From contig CALKFG010000004.1 in assembly GCA_938084575.1 (NCBI GenBank), positions 124,001-188,000 of the forward strand: a DNA stretch of 64,000 bases. Reading direction: 5' to 3'. Numbering within the stretch: the first letter of the stretch is position 1; every line of letters starts with the position of its first letter. Below are positions 60,814-64,000 of this stretch, in pieces. The notes under the pieces are model-generated. The model was given only the letters and a program-made list of their open reading frames with translations, was not told the origin of the DNA and did not search any database. The DNA comes from an uncultured Hyphomonadaceae bacterium. Lineage in GTDB: Bacteria; Pseudomonadota; Alphaproteobacteria; Caulobacterales; Hyphomonadaceae. The position numbers and the translations under genes were made by a program.

Positions 60814-62747
60814 GACTTGGCGTGTGTTATTATCCGGAACACTGGCCGGAGTCACAATGGGCGTACGACGCGGCCCGGATGAAGGCGCTGGGCCTATCGC
60901 TGGTGCGGATCGGGGAATTTGCCTGGAGCCGGATTGAGCCCTCGCCGGGCCACTATGAATGGGACTGGCTGGATCGCGCCATCGACACGCTTGCCGGCGC
61001 CGGACTGGAGGTTTGCCTCGGGACGCCCACGGCGACGCCACCGAAATGGCTGATCGATGCCGAACCCGGCATTCTGTGCTGCGACGCCCATGGGCGGCCG
61101 CGTCACTTCGGATCGCGGCGGCATTACAGCTTCAGCTCGCAGGTGTACCAGGCCGAAACCCGCCGCATCTGTGCGGCCCTGGCCGGTCGGTACGCACGGC
61201 ACGAGGCGGTCACGCTTTGGCAAACCGACAATGAATATGGCTGCCATGACACGGTGGAAAGCAATGACCCGGATGCCCGACGGGCCTTTCAGTCCTGGCT
61301 GGCCGCGAAATATGGCCGTATCGGCCATCTTAACACGGCCTGGGGCACGGTGTTCTGGAGCCAGGAATATCGCAGCTTTGACGAAATCGATCCGCCACTG
61401 GCGACGGTGACCGAGGCCCATCCGGCCCATCGCATGGACTGGCGGCGGTTCTCATCCGACCAGCTGATCGCCTATAACCGCCTTCAGACTGAAACGCTGC
61501 GCGGGGCAGGGGTCGCAGCCATCACCCACAATGTTATGGGGCATTTTACGCAGTTTGACCATTTTGCGCTGGGTGAACAGCTCGACCTGACGGTCTGGGA
61601 TTCCTATCCCCTCGGTTTCCTCGAACAGGCCTGGTGGGATGACGCCACCAAGAAAACCTATGCCCGCACGGGCCATCCGGACTTTGCCGGATTTCATCAC
61701 GATCTTTACCGGCGCGTCGGCGCCGGCCGTTTCGGCGTCATGGAACAGCAGCCCGGGCCGGTCAATTGGGGCACCTACAATCCGGCACCGGCGGCGGGCA
61801 TGGTTGCGCTGTGGACACTGGAAGCCTTCGCCCACGGCGCCGAACTGGTGTCCTATTTCCGGTGGCGCCAGGTCCCCTTCGCGCAGGAACAAATGCATGC
61901 CGGGCTGAATCGGCCGGACAATTCTGCGGCCGAGGCCAGTGGCGAGATCGGTCTGGTCCAGGCCTGTCTCGCCGACCTCGACACCCGCCCCTGCACGGAC
62001 ACGGCGCAGGTGGCGGTTCTGTTCGACTATGCCGCCCAGTGGATGCACCAGATCCAGCCGCATGGCCGCAGTTTTAATCCGGATGAACTGAGCCTGGCCT
62101 TCTACACGGCGCTGCGGGAGCTGGGTCTGAATGTCGATATTGTCCGACGGGGTGACACCTTTGATGCCTATGACATGGTGGTTGTGCCCAGCCTGCCGGA
62201 CCTGACGGCGGCCGAGCTTGCCCGCCTCGAGGACAGCGGCGCGCAGATCCTGTTTGGCCCCCGCACCGGGTCAAGAACTGCAGATTTCGCTATTCCCGGG
62301 ACATGCGCTCCCGGGCCGCTGCAACGCGTCCTGCCGATCCGTGTCGACAGTGTCGAAAGCCTTCGGCCGGGGGTCGGCAGCCCGGCCGGGGCGGAGACCG
62401 TGATCCACTGGCGCGAATTCATCAGCGCAGCGATTGCCTGTCATCGACCCGATCTGTTTGGCCCGGATCTGGTCTGGCGACAGGGCCGGTTCACCTATCT
62501 CGGCGCCTGGCTGGCGCCCGCGGCCCTCAAGGTCCTGATCTGCGATGTGGCAGGGCAGGCGGGGCTGGCGCCGATCGACCTGCCGGACGGAGTCCGCCTG
62601 CGCCGGCGCGGAGACACGATCTTTGCCTTCAATTACGGCCCGGATGCCAACGCGCTGGACCAGGTGGCGACACAGCTGCCGCATCCGGCTCTGCCTGGCC
62701 CAGCCGACCCGGATCTGGCGCGCCGGGTCCGGATCTTCCGGCCCTAG
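60810..62747 (+). CDS. Family 42 beta-galactosidase
   Basis: A 645-residue GH42 glycosidase: [37 protein letters not shown] (start), [11 protein letters not shown] (acid/base Glu), [14 protein letters not shown] (nucleophile Glu), and the C-terminal trimerisation and beta domains. GH42 enzymes remove beta-galactose from oligosaccharides in soil and marine bacteria. No signal peptide, so cytoplasmic. It is coupled to the lactonase gene, which could act on galactonolactone after oxidation. Confidence 0.93.
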   Translation: MRLGVCYYPEHWPESQWAYDAARMKALGLSLVRIGEFAWSRIEPSPGHYEWDWLDRAIDTLAGAGLEVCLGTPTATPPKWLIDAEPGILCCDAHGRPRHFGSRRHYSFSSQVYQAETRRICAALAGRYARHEAVTLWQTDNEYGCHDTVESNDPDARRAFQSWLAAKYGRIGHLNTAWGTVFWSQEYRSFDEIDPPLATVTEAHPAHRMDWRRFSSDQLIAYNRLQTETLRGAGVAAITHNVMGHFTQFDHFALGEQLDLTVWDSYPLGFLEQAWWDDATKKTYARTGHPDFAGFHHDLYRRVGAGRFGVMEQQPGPVNWGTYNPAPAAGMVALWTLEAFAHGAELVSYFRWRQVPFAQEQMHAGLNRPDNSAAEASGEIGLVQACLADLDTRPCTDTAQVAVLFDYAAQWMHQIQPHGRSFNPDELSLAFYTALRELGLNVDIVRRGDTFDAYDMVVVPSLPDLTAAELARLEDSGAQILFGPRTGSRTADFAIPGTCAPGPLQRVLPIRVDSVESLRPGVGSPAGAETVIHWREFISAAIACHRPDLFGPDLVWRQGRFTYLGAWLAPAALKVLICDVAGQAGLAPIDLPDGVRLRRRGDTIFAFNYGPDANALDQVATQLPHPALPGPADPDLARRVRIFRP

Positions 62748-62864
62748 AATACGGCAATGGCATTCTTTACACTCCGTCTCTTCACATTGTGCGCCACACG
62801 CAGTATGACCTTGCCGATCAGCGACCAGCTGACCCAACCCCCCAAAAGTCAGGACTGAGCGAGA

Positions 62865-63077
62865 ATGGCCGAGAAGGACACCAAGAAAAGCATTGACCCG
62901 ATCACCTTCGCTCGCCAGGTCGAGGCGGAAGGCCGGAAAGTGACCTGGACCTCTACGCAGGAGACGATTCAGGCCACGATTATGGTTGTTGTGATGTCGG
63001 TTCTGGTTGCCCTGTTCCTGTTTCTTGCCGATCAGATCATCGCCCTGCTGATCCGTCTCATCACCGGTCTTGGTTGA
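62865..63077 (+). CDS. secE: Preprotein translocase subunit SecE
   Basis: A 70-residue membrane protein with a cytoplasmic amphipathic start, FARQVEAEGRKVTWTSTQET (conserved V-x-W-P/T motif), and one C-terminal membrane helix (about 45-65). It clamps SecY in the translocon. No tRNA-Trp gene lies upstream, as it often does in alphaproteobacteria. nusG follows 28 bases later. Confidence 0.93.
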   Translation: MAEKDTKKSIDPITFARQVEAEGRKVTWTSTQETIQATIMVVVMSVLVALFLFLADQIIALLIRLITGLG

Positions 63078-63105
63078 CCCTATCTTTCAAAGGAGTGCTT
63101 CGCTC

Positions 63106-63651
63106 ATGGCCGAAGCCAAATGGTACATCGTTCACGCTTATTCGAACTTTGAAAAAAAAGTCGCCCAGACGATTCGCGATCAGGCGTCTTTGAAAGGGCT
63201 GGCGGATTTCATCGAGGAGCTCGAAGTCCCCACCGAGGAAGTCGTCGAAGTGGTTCGCGGTAAGAAGCGCACCATCGAAAAAAGCTATTTCCCGGGTTAT
63301 GTGCTGATGAAGGCGCACCTGACCGATGAAATTTACCACCTCGTCAAGGACACGCCGAAGGTGACCGGGTTTCTCGGTGCAGAGGGCGGAAAAAAACCGC
63401 TTCCGGTGCCCAATCGGGAAGTTGACCGGATCCTCGGCACCGCGAAGGAGGATGTGACCGAACGGCCGAAGCCAACGATTGCGTTCGAAGTCGGCGAGGA
63501 AGTGCGCGTCAATGAAGGCGCGTTTCAGGGCTTTGAAGGTGCCGTTGATGAATTCGATCCGGAGAGCGGCCGTCTCAAGGTCAATGTCTCAATCTTCGGG
63601 CGCGCCACGCCAGTTGATCTGGATTACACGCAGGTCGACAAGATTTCCTGA
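63106..63651 (+). CDS. nusG: Transcription elongation factor NusG
   Basis: A 181-residue factor binding RNA polymerase and the ribosome. WYIVHAYSNFEKKVAQTIRD is the NGN start; KKRTIEKSYFPGYVLMKAHL and VTGFLGAEGGKKPLPVP follow, and the KOW domain (FEVGEEVRVNEGAFQGFEGAV) ends the protein. AAAGGAG precedes ATG 63106; upstream residues in frame are not NusG. Normally rplK follows nusG; here the next gene is pgi on the other strand. Confidence 0.97.
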   Translation: MAEAKWYIVHAYSNFEKKVAQTIRDQASLKGLADFIEELEVPTEEVVEVVRGKKRTIEKSYFPGYVLMKAHLTDEIYHLVKDTPKVTGFLGAEGGKKPLPVPNREVDRILGTAKEDVTERPKPTIAFEVGEEVRVNEGAFQGFEGAVDEFDPESGRLKVNVSIFGRATPVDLDYTQVDKIS

Positions 63652-63666
63652 TCAGGCCACCGGCGG

Positions 63667-64000
63667 TCAGCCGCCAACAGCCTGATGTCGAAGCAATTTC
63701 ACCAGATCAGCCGTCACCGCATCGTCGGCCGGCTGGTCGCCGCGAAGGGCCGGTTTAATCAGGCCTGCCATCGATTTTCCGGCCTCGACGCCCCACTGAT
63801 CGAACGAATTCAGGCCCCATAAGCGCCCGGCCAGATAGGTCCGGTGCTCATACAGGGCAATCAGGGCACCCAGCCGCTCCGGTGTCAGACGTTCTGCAAG
63901 GAGCAGGGTCGACGGGCGCCCCCCCGGATGGACTTTCTGGGCTGCGATTTGCGGCGGCAGATCGGGCTCGCTGGCCTGCACGTCATGCAATGACCGACCA
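63667..64000 (-). CDS. pgi: Glucose-6-phosphate isomerase, C-terminal part (cut by window edge)
   Basis: The last 111 codons of Pgi: HPGGRPSTLLLAERLTPERLGALIALYEH and GLNSFDQWGVEAGKSMAG are the well-known C-terminal signatures, with the catalytic Lys in GVEAGK. It converts glucose-6-phosphate to fructose-6-phosphate. The gene continues past the right edge. It is convergent with nusG, with only 15 bases between stop codons. Confidence 0.93.
   Translation of the reverse strand, partial: GRSLHDVQASEPDLPPQIAAQKVHPGGRPSTLLLAERLTPERLGALIALYEHRTYLAGRLWGLNSFDQWGVEAGKSMAGLIKPALRGDQPADDAVTADLVKLLRHQAVGG

Noticed and set aside
62748-62864. Search for tRNA-Trp before secE
   Set aside because: No cloverleaf or T-arm GGTTCRANNCC seen.

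Overview
The window looks like chromosomal DNA from a GC-rich alphaproteobacterium. The evidence is the gene order: dusB-ntrB-ntrC-ntrY-ntrX-trkA-trkH-hfq-hflX-mazG, the rlpA-dacA-tmk-holB-tatD-MBL run, a fused ispDF next to a CinA-type amidase, lipA next to a COQ10-like gene, and an RNA-binding/secretion pair secE-nusG. The order or family cannot be fixed from sequence alone.

Left part (1 to about 20 kb) is mostly accessory. It starts with the N-terminal part of metG and a tRNA-Thr gene whose 3' side carries the start of a dead tyrosine integrase. Next comes the most unusual locus: a UrtA-like periplasmic binding lipoprotein whose start overlaps the stop of a pentameric ligand-gated ion channel (Cys-loop type), with a long palindrome upstream. 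A rhodanese, an NRAMP-like transporter without the DPGN motif and two tiny membrane peptides follow. A single gene then encodes an esterase fused to a Baeyer-Villiger monooxygenase that lacks the fingerprint histidine. A three-gene minus-strand operon (hydratase, CoA-ester lyase, family III CoA transferase) can process C5 dicarboxyl-CoA esters. An unexplained run of six short palindromes separates it from a large DUF5666 lipoprotein. A Crp/Fnr regulator then sits beside stress-type genes (DUF6629, host-attachment family, BON, CBS), and a well-formed FNR/FixK box lies between two of them.

Middle part (20 to 35 kb) holds YqgE, a peroxiredoxin, divergent xseA and purD, an ACT protein, an acyl-CoA-type phosphotransferase, a secreted ClpP-fold protein, a flavin monooxygenase, DoxX, a 2OG-Fe oxygenase, a sulfotransferase/class IV aminotransferase pair and argE. 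The 3' side of a tRNA-Ser gene (about 32 to 35 kb) is gene-poor, with a solitary zinc-free MDR reductase and a frameshifted lipoprotein, as in a decayed insertion region.

Right part (35 to 64 kb) is dense core genome: cell wall and replication genes (rlpA, dacA, tmk, holB, tatD), glpK with an acyl-ACP synthetase, lipA, isoprenoid synthesis, tRNA modification, two paired nitrogen/redox two-component systems, potassium uptake, hfq/hflX, a sugar operon (SMP-30 lactonase plus GH42 galactosidase), secE-nusG and the end of pgi. Oddities here are that both NtrC and NtrX lack the sigma-54 contact loop, metG is missing from its usual place between holB and tatD, RlpA has lost a catalytic Asp, and hflX has no ordinary start codon.
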